The notes below the pieces were generated by a model. That model had not been told where the DNA came from, searched no databases, and saw only the letters and a list, made by a program, of their open reading frames with translations. A stretch of DNA of 9,110 nucleotides from Thiotrichaceae bacterium (GTDB taxonomy: Bacteria > Pseudomonadota > Gammaproteobacteria > Thiotrichales > Thiotrichaceae), in assembly GCA_015494435.1 (NCBI GenBank), contig WGBH01000515.1, positions 1-9,110 of the forward strand, in the 5' to 3' direction. Made by a program: the position numbers and the translations under genes. This document shows, in pieces, positions 1-6,804 of the stretch (position 1 is its first letter; each line of letters starts with the position of its first letter).

Positions 1-43
1 AAAACATCCATCGCAATAATACCTTTAATAAAAAACCGCGCAT
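1..43 (-). CDS. Possible N-terminus of an unidentified gene, cut by the window edge
   Basis: An ATG at 43-41 opens a minus-strand frame that runs off the left edge and reads MRGFLLKVLLRWMF. A basic, hydrophobic start like this suits a membrane segment or signal sequence of a small membrane protein. Fourteen codons are too few to name a family. No good Shine-Dalgarno sequence precedes this ATG. An alternative ATG at 11-9, in another frame, has AAAGG about 10 nt upstream, so the true start and frame are uncertain. If real, the gene lies 177 nt downstream of sucD on the same strand. Confidence 0.3.
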   Translation of the reverse strand, partial: MRGFLLKVLLRWMF

Positions 44-220
44 TTTACATTTAAATAGAAACGATATCCGTAAAATTCATAAATACGGTTAAATATTACG
101 AAAAAAATAGTAATAACAGTCCTTGCGACTTTACTTATAAGCTTTGCTTTAAACTTTTCTCTACAAGCAACCCTAATACTAAGATCTACCAAGGTCAGTA
201 GATTATTGAATCCTTGTTCC
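44..220. other. AT-rich intergenic region downstream of sucD
   Basis: No gene is visible here. Three weak inverted repeats can be seen: ccgta/tacgg (68-72 with 84-88), tattac/gtaata (94-99 with 110-115) and atctac/gtagat (184-189 with 198-203). The last starts 17 nt beyond the sucD stop codon and could form a small hairpin in the sucCD transcript. None has the GC-rich stem and U-tract of a standard intrinsic terminator, so how sucCD transcription ends is unclear. Confidence 0.4.
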
Positions 221-1093
221 TTACCACCCTGTTACTTCAGCAACCCCTTTGCCTAGCTCAGCAGGTGAGCGTACCGTGTGTACGCCAGCGGATTCAAGTG
301 CAATAAATTTTTCATCCGCTGTGCCTTTTCCACCTGCAATAATGGCACCTGCATGTCCCATCCGCTTCCCCTTCGGTGCGGTTACTCCTGCTATATAAGC
401 AACCACAGGTTTGCTAACATTATTTTTGATAAACTCAGCCGCTTCTTCTTCGGCTGTACCACCAATTTCACCCACCATTAAAATCGCTTCTGTTTCTGGG
501 TCTGCTTCAAATAAAGCCAAAGCGTCAATAAAGTTTGTTCCAGCAATAGGATCACCGCCAATGCCTAGACAGGTACTTTGTCCAAAGTTTAAATCAGAGG
601 TTTGTTTTACGCACTCATAAGTTAATGTCCCTGAACGGGAAATAATACCGACCTTACCCGCTTGATGAATAGCCCCTGGCATAATGCCAATTTTACATTC
701 ATCAGGTGTAATAATACCCGGACAGTTAGGACCAATTAAGCGTAATCCATAACTATCGACAATCATTTTTGCTTCTAACATATCCAATACGGGAATACCT
801 TCAGTAATGCAAACAATCAACTCAATACCCGCTTCGGCTGCTTCAATAATAGAATCTTTACAAAAAGGCGCAGGGACATAGATAACACTGGCATTTGCCT
901 TTGTTTCTGCCACCGCATTTTTTACCGTATTAAAAACGGGCAAATCAAGATGCCTCTGCCCGCCTTTTCCCGGTGTGACCCCGCCGACCATCTTTGTACC
1001 ATATTCAATCGCCTGTGCAGAATGAAAGCTACCTTGTTTACCTGTGAAACCTTGGCAAATCACTTTCGTTTCTTTATTGATTAATATACTCAT
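221..1093 (-). CDS. sucD: Succinyl-CoA synthetase (ADP-forming), alpha subunit SucD
   Basis: This is the alpha subunit of succinyl-CoA synthetase, the cytoplasmic TCA-cycle enzyme that interconverts succinyl-CoA and succinate with substrate-level phosphorylation of a nucleoside diphosphate. The 290 residues match the usual bacterial length. The N-terminal CoA-binding Rossmann domain carries GFTGKQGSFH (residues 15-24) and VGGVTPGKGG (36-45). GPNCPG lies at 121-126. The ligase domain has the SRSGTLTYE loop (152-160) and the phosphohistidine site GHAGAI, with His247 as the residue phosphorylated during catalysis. The ATG has an AGGAG 7 nt upstream. Only 2 nt separate it from the sucC stop codon, so the subunits are probably translationally coupled. 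Malate-CoA ligase (MtkB) is the closest alternative, but the C-terminal TVRSPAELG segment is SucD-like. Confidence 0.97.
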   Translation of the reverse strand: MSILINKETKVICQGFTGKQGSFHSAQAIEYGTKMVGGVTPGKGGQRHLDLPVFNTVKNAVAETKANASVIYVPAPFCKDSIIEAAEAGIELIVCITEGIPVLDMLEAKMIVDSYGLRLIGPNCPGIITPDECKIGIMPGAIHQAGKVGIISRSGTLTYECVKQTSDLNFGQSTCLGIGGDPIAGTNFIDALALFEADPETEAILMVGEIGGTAEEEAAEFIKNNVSKPVVAYIAGVTAPKGKRMGHAGAIIAGGKGTADEKFIALESAGVHTVRSPAELGKGVAEVTGW

Positions 1094-1095
1094 TT

Positions 1096-2259
1096 TTATT
1101 CTCCTACTGCCGCAATAATCTTATTGGTTGCATCGGTCAAATCATTAGCACTTATTAAGTCAAGCCCACTTTTATTCAATAATTCAATCCCTTCAGGGGC
1201 ATGGTTTCCTTCTAAACGAACCACCACAGGAACGCTGATATTGACTTCTTTAATAGCCGCAATCACCCCTTCGGCAATTAAATCACAACGTACAATGCCA
1301 CCGAAGATATTCACTAAAATACCTTTGACCTTATCATCAGATAGAATAATTTTAAAAGCTTCTGCGACACGTTCAGCCGTTGCAGCACCGCCGACATCGA
1401 GAAAATTAGCAGGCTCGCCCCCTTGGAGTTTGATAATATCCATCGTGCCCATCGCCAAACCCGCACCATTGACCATACAACCAATATTGCCATCTAATGC
1501 GACATAATTTAAATCCCATTTAGCAGCTTGCAATTCACGCGCATCCTCTTGGCTTTCATCTTGTAGTTTTACTAATTCAGGATGACGAAATAAAGCACTT
1601 CCATCTATATTGATTTTGCCATCTAAACACAGTAAATCTCCCTCAGTCGTCACAACCAATGGATTAATTTCAACCAATGACACATCTTTTTCCACAAACA
1701 ATTTACCCAACCCCATTAGTATTTGAGTAAAGCGTCGAATCTGCATACCTTCTAACCCTAATCCAAACGCTAGTTCACGGCACTGAAACGGCATCACACC
1801 TGTAATGGGATTAATTTGAATTTTAAGGATTTTTTCAGGCGTATCTTCTGCCACCTCCTCAATATTCATGCCACCTTCCGTTGATGCCATAATGGTGATA
1901 CGACATGATGCACGATCTAATACTGCACCAAGATACAGTTCACGTTCAATCTGGCAACTTTCTTCAACTAAAAGTGTATGCACAGGCTGACCTTTAGCAT
2001 CGGTTTGAAAGGTTAGCAAATGAGTGCCTAGCAGTTCAGCCGCAAACTGTTTTGCCTCCGTGATGCTATCTAATAACTTCACCCCGCCTGCTTTACCACG
2101 ACCACCTGCATGAATCTGTGCTTTAACCACCACCTTATCTGTCGTTAAAGAAGTGGCGACCTCCTCTACTTCCTCAATACTCCTTGCAATATTCCCTACG
2201 GGGACAGGCAAACCATAATCATGAAAAAGAGCCTTCGCCTGATATTCATGTAAATTCAT
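1096..2259 (-). CDS. sucC: Succinyl-CoA synthetase (ADP-forming), beta subunit SucC
   Basis: The beta subunit of succinyl-CoA synthetase binds the nucleotide and succinate and pairs with SucD in the cytoplasm. At 387 residues it is essentially full length. The N-terminal ATP-grasp fold begins MNLHEYQAK and contains VVKAQIHAGGRGKAGGVK (44-61), the nucleotide-binding lysine/glycine segment. VEINPLVV (196-203) and LDGKINID (212-219) supply the metal-binding acidic residues typical of the fold. The C-terminal CoA-ligase domain has CMVNGAGLAMGTMDII (261-276), GGEPANFLDVGG (280-291) and NIFGGIVRCD (317-326). AAGGA lies about 9 nt before the ATG. The gene follows lptE by 69 nt on the same strand. 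I see no strong promoter in that gap, so it may be co-transcribed with lptE or have a weak promoter of its own. Unlike the common arrangement, sucAB is not directly upstream. Confidence 0.97.
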   Translation of the reverse strand: MNLHEYQAKALFHDYGLPVPVGNIARSIEEVEEVATSLTTDKVVVKAQIHAGGRGKAGGVKLLDSITEAKQFAAELLGTHLLTFQTDAKGQPVHTLLVEESCQIERELYLGAVLDRASCRITIMASTEGGMNIEEVAEDTPEKILKIQINPITGVMPFQCRELAFGLGLEGMQIRRFTQILMGLGKLFVEKDVSLVEINPLVVTTEGDLLCLDGKINIDGSALFRHPELVKLQDESQEDARELQAAKWDLNYVALDGNIGCMVNGAGLAMGTMDIIKLQGGEPANFLDVGGAATAERVAEAFKIILSDDKVKGILVNIFGGIVRCDLIAEGVIAAIKEVNISVPVVVRLEGNHAPEGIELLNKSGLDLISANDLTDATNKIIAAVGE

Positions 2260-2328
2260 ACTTTATTATCCTTTCTAAAATCTTTATATTTTTTGGTTAA
2301 TTAAATTATTCGAGTAAGATTAGTAAAA

Positions 2329-2847
2329 TTATTGCTTAGAAGCGGCCAAATGAAGCAAGATCAAACGCGCCGCCTCCTCACGCAATGCTTGTTGAATACG
2401 ACGTTCTTCTTCTGCTTTGCCTAATACAAACGTGGAATCATAAATTAAAGTTTTATTTAAGCGGATTGAACGTTTTTGTACTTTTTTACCCGCAATTTTA
2501 ATTTCATAATCAAAGTTCAAATAAATCATATACTCACGCGCAATTCTTGCAGATGTATAAGCAACAATTTTTTTATCTTCTTTTAATTGATGAATACTAA
2601 GAATAGAATCTGCTTCCGATGAGGTGACAACCTCTCCTTTAGCTTCTATAAGTGCCTGTTCAAGCGTTGTGTACAATGCTGATTCTTTTGAAATACCCTC
2701 TAATGCAATTTTTACACCACCTTGCAAACGAGTTGATTGACGCAAATGAAAAGTACCACCGACACAGGATGATAATAGAAATAATGCCATAATGACAAAA
2801 GGAAAAACTCGAATATTATTTTTTATATTTAAATCTTTCAGGTGCAA
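2329..2847 (-). CDS. lptE: LPS-assembly lipoprotein LptE-like (TTG start)
   Basis: This is a probable outer-membrane lipoprotein of the LptE family, the plug that sits inside LptD and helps insert lipopolysaccharide into the outer membrane. The 172-residue product has a basic N-terminus, a hydrophobic stretch (14-25) and a lipobox LSSC, with Cys28 as the predicted lipidated residue. It then has FHLRQ (33-37), matching the GFHLRG motif just after the cysteine in LptE. The middle reads REYMIYLNFDYEI, like the family's central beta strands, and the C-terminus is a charged helix ending RLILLHLA. The start is inferred to be TTG at 2847-2845, with GAGG 9 nt upstream, because the next in-frame ATG (codon 20) would remove most of the signal peptide. 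The gene is not beside leuS or holA, its usual neighbours in Proteobacteria, so the name rests on protein features alone. Confidence 0.72.
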   Translation of the reverse strand: MHLKDLNIKNNIRVFPFVIMALFLLSSCVGGTFHLRQSTRLQGGVKIALEGISKESALYTTLEQALIEAKGEVVTSSEADSILSIHQLKEDKKIVAYTSARIAREYMIYLNFDYEIKIAGKKVQKRSIRLNKTLIYDSTFVLGKAEEERRIQQALREEAARLILLHLAASKQ

Positions 2848-2938
2848 ATCATAATACCTCTTTTTGGAGTACTTTCAGCAATCGTTGCTAATACGAAAAC
2901 AAACGTCTGGAATTTTCTAAAACCCTCCTTTGGGTCTA

Positions 2939-2968
2939 TTGAATTCCTAATTAGAACCACTTTATGAT
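2939..2968 (+). promoter_or_regulatory. Predicted sigma70 promoter for mgtE
   Basis: A -35 TTGAAT (2939-2944; 4 of 6 consensus bases) and a -10 TATGAT (2963-2968; 5 of 6) are separated by 18 nt. Transcription would start near 2975, leaving a leader of about 45 nt before the ATG at 3021. The spacer contains the perfect 8-bp palindrome CTAATTAG (2947-2954), a possible operator half-site or chance AT-rich symmetry. The leader is far too short for a magnesium-sensing M-box riboswitch. Confidence 0.55.
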
Positions 2969-3020
2969 AGGCTAATTTTTGCCTTTTTTCTCCATATCAA
3001 TAAATTACAATCCTAATAAA

Positions 3021-4379
3021 ATGAAAATCAATAACAATAATCCTAGTGTAAAGCAAGCCATTCAAATCATTTCAGAGGCAATAGAACAGTCCAATTCAAA
3101 GATTATAAAGCAACAATTAGCCTTATTTAATCCTGCTGAAATAGCCCATATTATCGATGCCCTCCCCGCTGGTGAACGCCCTTATTTATTTAATTGCATT
3201 CCAAAAGGCTCAGACGGTGAAGTCCTACTGCATATGAGCGAGGTAGCTGCAACTCAATTAGCAGATACGATGGACGTTGAAGCATTACATCATGCAACCA
3301 AGGCAATGGATACGGCGGATGTTGCAGAGTTGCTTGATGAGGTTTTAGATAAAGAAACGGGTGATGATTTACTCGACAGTATGGATAATCAACGTCGAGA
3401 GCGCGTTGAGGTCAACCTCAGTTATGAGGAAGGTACTGCGGGACGATTAATGCATACTGATGCTATTACCGTACGCAGTGATGTCACCTTGGCAACCGTA
3501 CAGCGCTATTTGCAACGCCATGACAAAGTACCAGAGGATACCAATGTATTAATGGTGGTTGATCGTGATAACCATTTTTTAGGAACAATTTCTATCCTCA
3601 ATCTATTATTATCACCACCTGAAAAAAAAGTAGCCGATGTGATGGAAGAAGATTCGAGAATCATTCGCCCAGAAACCCCTGAAAAAGAAGTAATACAATT
3701 ATTTGAGAATCATGACTTATATTCTGCCCCTGTAGTGGATGAACAGGGTTATTTTTTAGGTAGGATAGTGGTCGATGATGTCATGGATTCCATGCGTGAC
3801 CAAGCCGATCATGCCATGCTAGGCTCAGTGGGTCTGGATGATGAAGAAGACTTATTTGCCCCCATTCTTTCTAGTGCTGGAAGACGTAATGTCTGGTTGG
3901 CACTCAATCTACTCACTGCCTTTCTTGCCTCTTGGGTAATAGGTCTTTTTGAAGTCACCTTAAAAGAAATTGTTGCCTTAGCCGTACTAATGCCCATTGT
4001 CGCTAGCATGGGTGGCATTGCAGGCAGTCAAACACTGACATTAACCATCCGTGGTTTAGCTATGCGACAAATTGTCGATAGCAATACTTCATTTCTGCTA
4101 AAAAAGGAATTAGGTATTGGCATTATCAATGGTCTACTATGGGCTGTAGTCGTCGCCATTGCTACCTATTTCTGGTTTAATAGCGATATTGCCATTATTA
4201 TTGGTATTGCACTTATTTTAAATATGATTGCCGCCGCCTTAGCTGGCATTATTATTCCCTTAACACTACGCCGTATGGGTATCGACCCTGCACTATCAGG
4301 GGCTGTTATTCTTACCACCATTACAGATGTCGTCGGCTTTATGTCATTTTTGGGACTGGCAACGCTATTTTTGCTCTAG
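3021..4379 (+). CDS. mgtE: Magnesium transporter MgtE
   Basis: MgtE is a homodimeric inner-membrane Mg2+ channel gated by its cytoplasmic domains. In the 452-residue form starting at 3021, an N-terminal superhelical domain (about 1-135) is followed by two CBS domains (about 140-198 and 205-262). A plug-helix linker, DDVMDSMRDQADHAML (252-267), leads to a five-segment membrane domain (about 290-450). The membrane domain has GGIAGSQTLTL (331-341), equivalent to the GGNTGNQ motif of Thermus MgtE. It also has TITDVVG with Asp436, matching the pore Asp432 that coordinates Mg2+ in the Thermus protein. The frame stays open to a TTG at 2979, giving 466 residues. I prefer ATG 3021 because the predicted transcript begins just before 2979 and known MgtE N-termini align there. 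No clear Shine-Dalgarno precedes either start. The gene stands alone, divergent from lptE and convergent with potC. Confidence 0.93.
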   Translation: MKINNNNPSVKQAIQIISEAIEQSNSKIIKQQLALFNPAEIAHIIDALPAGERPYLFNCIPKGSDGEVLLHMSEVAATQLADTMDVEALHHATKAMDTADVAELLDEVLDKETGDDLLDSMDNQRRERVEVNLSYEEGTAGRLMHTDAITVRSDVTLATVQRYLQRHDKVPEDTNVLMVVDRDNHFLGTISILNLLLSPPEKKVADVMEEDSRIIRPETPEKEVIQLFENHDLYSAPVVDEQGYFLGRIVVDDVMDSMRDQADHAMLGSVGLDDEEDLFAPILSSAGRRNVWLALNLLTAFLASWVIGLFEVTLKEIVALAVLMPIVASMGGIAGSQTLTLTIRGLAMRQIVDSNTSFLLKKELGIGIINGLLWAVVVAIATYFWFNSDIAIIIGIALILNMIAAALAGIIIPLTLRRMGIDPALSGAVILTTITDVVGFMSFLGLATLFLL

Positions 4380-4424
4380 AAACTTGTCGAACTCCTTTTC
4401 ACTTTAATCCCCCCCTTTATTAAC

Positions 4425-4545
4425 AATACTTTCGCCAAATTTAAATTGTAGGGTGGATAAGTGTAACGCATCCATCGCAACACGTTGATTTTGGTGGATG
4501 CACTATCGCTTATCCACCCTACAAAGCATGATTGGCGAAAGTATT
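4425..4545. repeat. 121-bp nested inverted repeat (REP/MITE-like, possible bidirectional terminator)
   Basis: The outer arms aatactttcgcca (4425-4437) and tggcgaaagtatt (4533-4545) are perfect 13-bp complements. Inside them, after 8 unpaired bases on each side, ttgtagggtggataag (4446-4461) pairs perfectly over 16 bp with 4509-4524. A third pair, gcatcca/tggatgc (4468-4474 with 4495-4501), closes a loop containing caac/gttg. The element fills most of the gap between the convergent mgtE and potC genes and has no coding capacity. The GTAGGGTGGAT core resembles palindromes dispersed in many gammaproteobacterial and cyanobacterial genomes; that likeness is from memory. A folded RNA from either strand would be a very strong hairpin, so it could stop transcription or stabilise both 3' ends. 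No clear target-site duplication is visible beyond short TTAA-like flanks. Confidence 0.85.
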
Positions 4546-4564
4546 AATTAAGCAATATTTTTCA

Positions 4565-5413
4565 TCATTCATTATTAAACATTCCTTTACTTTCCGAACG
4601 TCTACGCAATATTTCAATGCTAAACAATAATAAAATGGAGATTAAAATCAATAAAGAAGCAGCCGCAAGGATAGTGGGATTAATTTGCTCACGTAAACCT
4701 GAAAACATTTGTCGAGGAATGGTTCTTTGATCAGGGTCAGCTAAGAAAATAATCAAAACCACTTCATCAAATGAGGTCACAAAAGCAAATAAAGCACCTG
4801 AAATAACACCAGGGCGAATAAGAGGAAAAGTAATATGAAAAAAAGTAGTGACAGGATTTGCACCTAAACTACTCGAAGCTCTTAATAACGATTTATCAAA
4901 ACCTGCCAAGGTTGCAGTAACCGTTATTACCACAAAAGGCGTGCCTAATATAGCATGAGCAAAAATAATCGCTATATCAGACCCCACAATATCAATTGCG
5001 GAGTAGAAAAAATACATACCCGCCGCAATAATCACTAAAGGCACAATCATTGGAGAGATTAAAATAGCGGTAATCAATGGCTTAAAGGGCATACGATCAG
5101 AGGCTAAACCTACCGCAGCCACTGTCCCTAAAACGGTGGCTAAAATGGTTGACATAAAGGCAAAGTAAAAACTGTTTTTAAGTGCAATATTCCATTTTTG
5201 ATCTAAGAAAAATTCCACATACCATTTAGTTGAATAAGCCTCAGGATCTAACTTTAGCATCCCTTCAGTAAAAGTAAAAAATGGCTCAACATTAAATGAT
5301 AGCGGTATCGTCACTAAAATTGGAAAAATTAAAAACAGCAAGACTAACGCAACTATGCCTCTAAGAGCGTAATACCAAACTCTGCGGATGGGGCTGTAGT
5401 AAGCGGGTAACAT
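4565..5413 (-). CDS. potC: Pot-type ABC transporter permease, PotC family
   Basis: This is the second inner-membrane permease of a polyamine-family ABC importer, pairing with PotB. From the chosen start it is 282 residues, normal for PotC. It has an N-terminal membrane segment (about 17-39), a periplasmic stretch, then a cluster of segments at about 82-104, 113-135, 146-168, 203-225 and 248-266. The cytoplasmic EAA-type loop reads LLRASSSLGANPVTTFFHITFPLIRPG (positions 176-202 region), with the conserved Gly184 and the final Pro/Gly; it docks on the ATPase. SFDEVVLIIFL (214-224) is typical of PotC. The frame is open up to 5482, overlapping potB, but ATG 5413 is chosen because AAGGA lies 8 nt upstream and the start then falls 13 nt after the potB stop codon. 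It is the last gene of the operon. Confidence 0.9.
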   Translation of the reverse strand: MLPAYYSPIRRVWYYALRGIVALVLLFLIFPILVTIPLSFNVEPFFTFTEGMLKLDPEAYSTKWYVEFFLDQKWNIALKNSFYFAFMSTILATVLGTVAAVGLASDRMPFKPLITAILISPMIVPLVIIAAGMYFFYSAIDIVGSDIAIIFAHAILGTPFVVITVTATLAGFDKSLLRASSSLGANPVTTFFHITFPLIRPGVISGALFAFVTSFDEVVLIIFLADPDQRTIPRQMFSGLREQINPTILAAASLLILISILLLFSIEILRRRSESKGMFNNE

Positions 5414-5426
5414 AAGCGCAATCCTT

Positions 5427-6692
5427 TTATAATTTAATATTACTGGCACCGACAAGACGGTCATATATCCAGTAAAGAGCAATAATTAAAATCAACAATA
5501 CAGAACCTAATGCCGCTGCTAATTCCCAGTTATTAGTACTACGCATATGGTGGGCTACCAAATTACTAATCAGCTGACCATCAACACCACCAAGCAATGC
5601 GGGGGTAATATAATAACCAATCGCGATAATAAAGACGAGCAACGCCCCTGCACTTAAACCGGGTAAACTCAATGGAAAATAAACTTGTATAAAGGCTTTA
5701 AATGGATTCGCTCCAAGTGACTGCGATGCACGCACATACGAAGGGTCAATTCCTTTCATAACACTGTAAAGCGGTAAAATCATAAAAGGTAATAGGATAT
5801 GTGTCATGGCTAAGACGGTTGAAAACTGGTTATAAATAATATCCAGCGGTTTATCAATAATATGCAGTGATAATAAGGTCTGATTAACAACACCATTGGA
5901 TTGTAAAATAGCAATCCATGCCGTTGTTCTCACCAAAAGAGAAGTCCAAAAAGGCAATAAAACAAAAATAAGTAAAACACTTGCCTTTTTTAGTGGAATT
6001 AAAGAAAGATAATAAGCAACAGGATAACCGAGTAAAAACGTCAGTACTGTAATAATCAGTGCAATCATAAAGGTACGTTGCAAAATAGGGAGATAAACCT
6101 GCATCTCTTCGGGTTGTTTAACGAGTTTTCCTGAAGGCTCTAGCTTATAATCGAGCGCATTTGCATAATAATTAATAGTGAACTTATCACCTGCTGCCCG
6201 TATCCCCGTCCAAATCTCAGGTTTCCCCCATTTTTCATCAATGGATAAGAGTAATTGTTGATAGTTTTCAACCTTATCCAATTCTATTTTTTTTATTTTT
6301 CGAGCAGTTTTCTTAATCACGCTACCCGTGCGTGGCAAACGTCGATTCACTTCCTCAGCAAACTTTCCTGATAGACGTGTTTTTTGTAACTGTTTTAATT
6401 CATAACTTAGCGTTTTATAACTTTCTTCGCTAGGTAGTTTTGATAAATCCTGCCAATGACCTAATATTTCAGTTGTTTTAGGAGCTAAATTTGCCACGGT
6501 TGGATTATAAAAACTACGGTATAGCATATAACCAATCGGTGTAATAAAAAACACGATTAAAAAGAAAAGCAGGGGTAAAACCAACATCAAAGCTTTGGTT
6601 TTTTCGCGCCTGATGGCTTGATGATACTTAAGCGAATGCTCAGCATTAAGCGAGAGATGATTGGCTGGATCGTTAGCTGTTGTATTTTGCAT
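5427..6692 (-). CDS. potB: Pot-type ABC transporter permease, PotB family, with long periplasmic insertion
   Basis: This is the first permease of the importer. At 421 residues it is much longer than the roughly 280 of classical PotB. A cytoplasmic N-terminus of about 35 residues leads into TM1 (36-58). Residues about 62-200 are hydrophilic and rich in Lys, including KKTARKIKKIELDK (127-140), and should lie in the periplasm. PotB-like sequence resumes at YLPILQRTFMIALIITVLTFLLGYPVAYYLS (200-230). Further segments lie near 236-256, 292-312, 346-368 and 391-410. The EAA loop is YVRASQSLGANPFKAF (319-334) ending in PLSLPG. Long permeases of this kind are, as I recall, a recognised subfamily in proteobacterial Pot-like operons, so this is probably not a recent insertion. 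ATG 6692 has no well-placed ribosome site: the nearest AGGAG is about 20 nt upstream. Confidence 0.88.
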   Translation of the reverse strand: MQNTTANDPANHLSLNAEHSLKYHQAIRREKTKALMLVLPLLFFLIVFFITPIGYMLYRSFYNPTVANLAPKTTEILGHWQDLSKLPSEESYKTLSYELKQLQKTRLSGKFAEEVNRRLPRTGSVIKKTARKIKKIELDKVENYQQLLLSIDEKWGKPEIWTGIRAAGDKFTINYYANALDYKLEPSGKLVKQPEEMQVYLPILQRTFMIALIITVLTFLLGYPVAYYLSLIPLKKASVLLIFVLLPFWTSLLVRTTAWIAILQSNGVVNQTLLSLHIIDKPLDIIYNQFSTVLAMTHILLPFMILPLYSVMKGIDPSYVRASQSLGANPFKAFIQVYFPLSLPGLSAGALLVFIIAIGYYITPALLGGVDGQLISNLVAHHMRSTNNWELAAALGSVLLILIIALYWIYDRLVGASNIKL

Positions 6693-6722
6693 ATTAGCGA
6701 TTGGGGCTATGACTCCTAAAGA

Positions 6723-6743
6723 ACGGAGGAATAAATTCCCCGT
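6723..6743. other. Hairpin in the potD-potB gap
   Basis: acgg-a-ggaa (6723-6731) pairs with ttccccgt (6736-6743), an 8-bp stem with one bulged base and the loop taaa. In the minus-strand mRNA it lies 30 nt before the potB ATG and is followed by TTCTTTAGGAG. Hairpins after binding-protein genes often protect the upstream message from 3' decay or partly terminate, so that binding protein outnumbers permease. Flanking gaacg/cgttc (6721-6725 with 6748-6752) offers an alternative, larger fold. The hairpin plus CGTTCTTTAGGAGTC also resembles ends of IS200/IS605-type elements. Confidence 0.55.
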
Positions 6744-6804
6744 CCTGCGTTCCCAAATAAATTTTGAAGTGAGTGAAAAACTATAATAAAAAGTGTAAAA
6801 GTAT

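Noticed and set aside
1124..1507. A 127-codon open frame on the plus strand inside sucC
   Set aside because: It is antisense to the conserved SucC C-terminal domain, has no ribosome site and no recognisable protein features. The same holds for the short plus-strand frames inside sucD (278-620) and potD (6773-6967, 7418-7681) and the minus-strand frame inside mgtE (3809-4018).
221..2259. Malate-CoA ligase (mtkAB) of the serine cycle as an alternative to sucCD
   Set aside because: The SucD C-terminus and GPNCPG region are of the succinyl-CoA synthetase type, and no serine-cycle genes are nearby.
2975..3020. Magnesium-sensing riboswitch (M-box) ahead of mgtE
   Set aside because: The predicted leader is about 45 nt with no conserved helices; an M-box needs well over 100 nt.
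4409..4415. Run of seven C in the mgtE-potC gap
   Set aside because: It is a lone homopolymer in noncoding DNA with no gene it could phase-vary.
5414..5482. Longer potC reading frame overlapping the end of potB
   Set aside because: The added N-terminus is encoded by conserved potB sequence, while the ATG at 5413 has a strong ribosome site and gives the normal PotC length.
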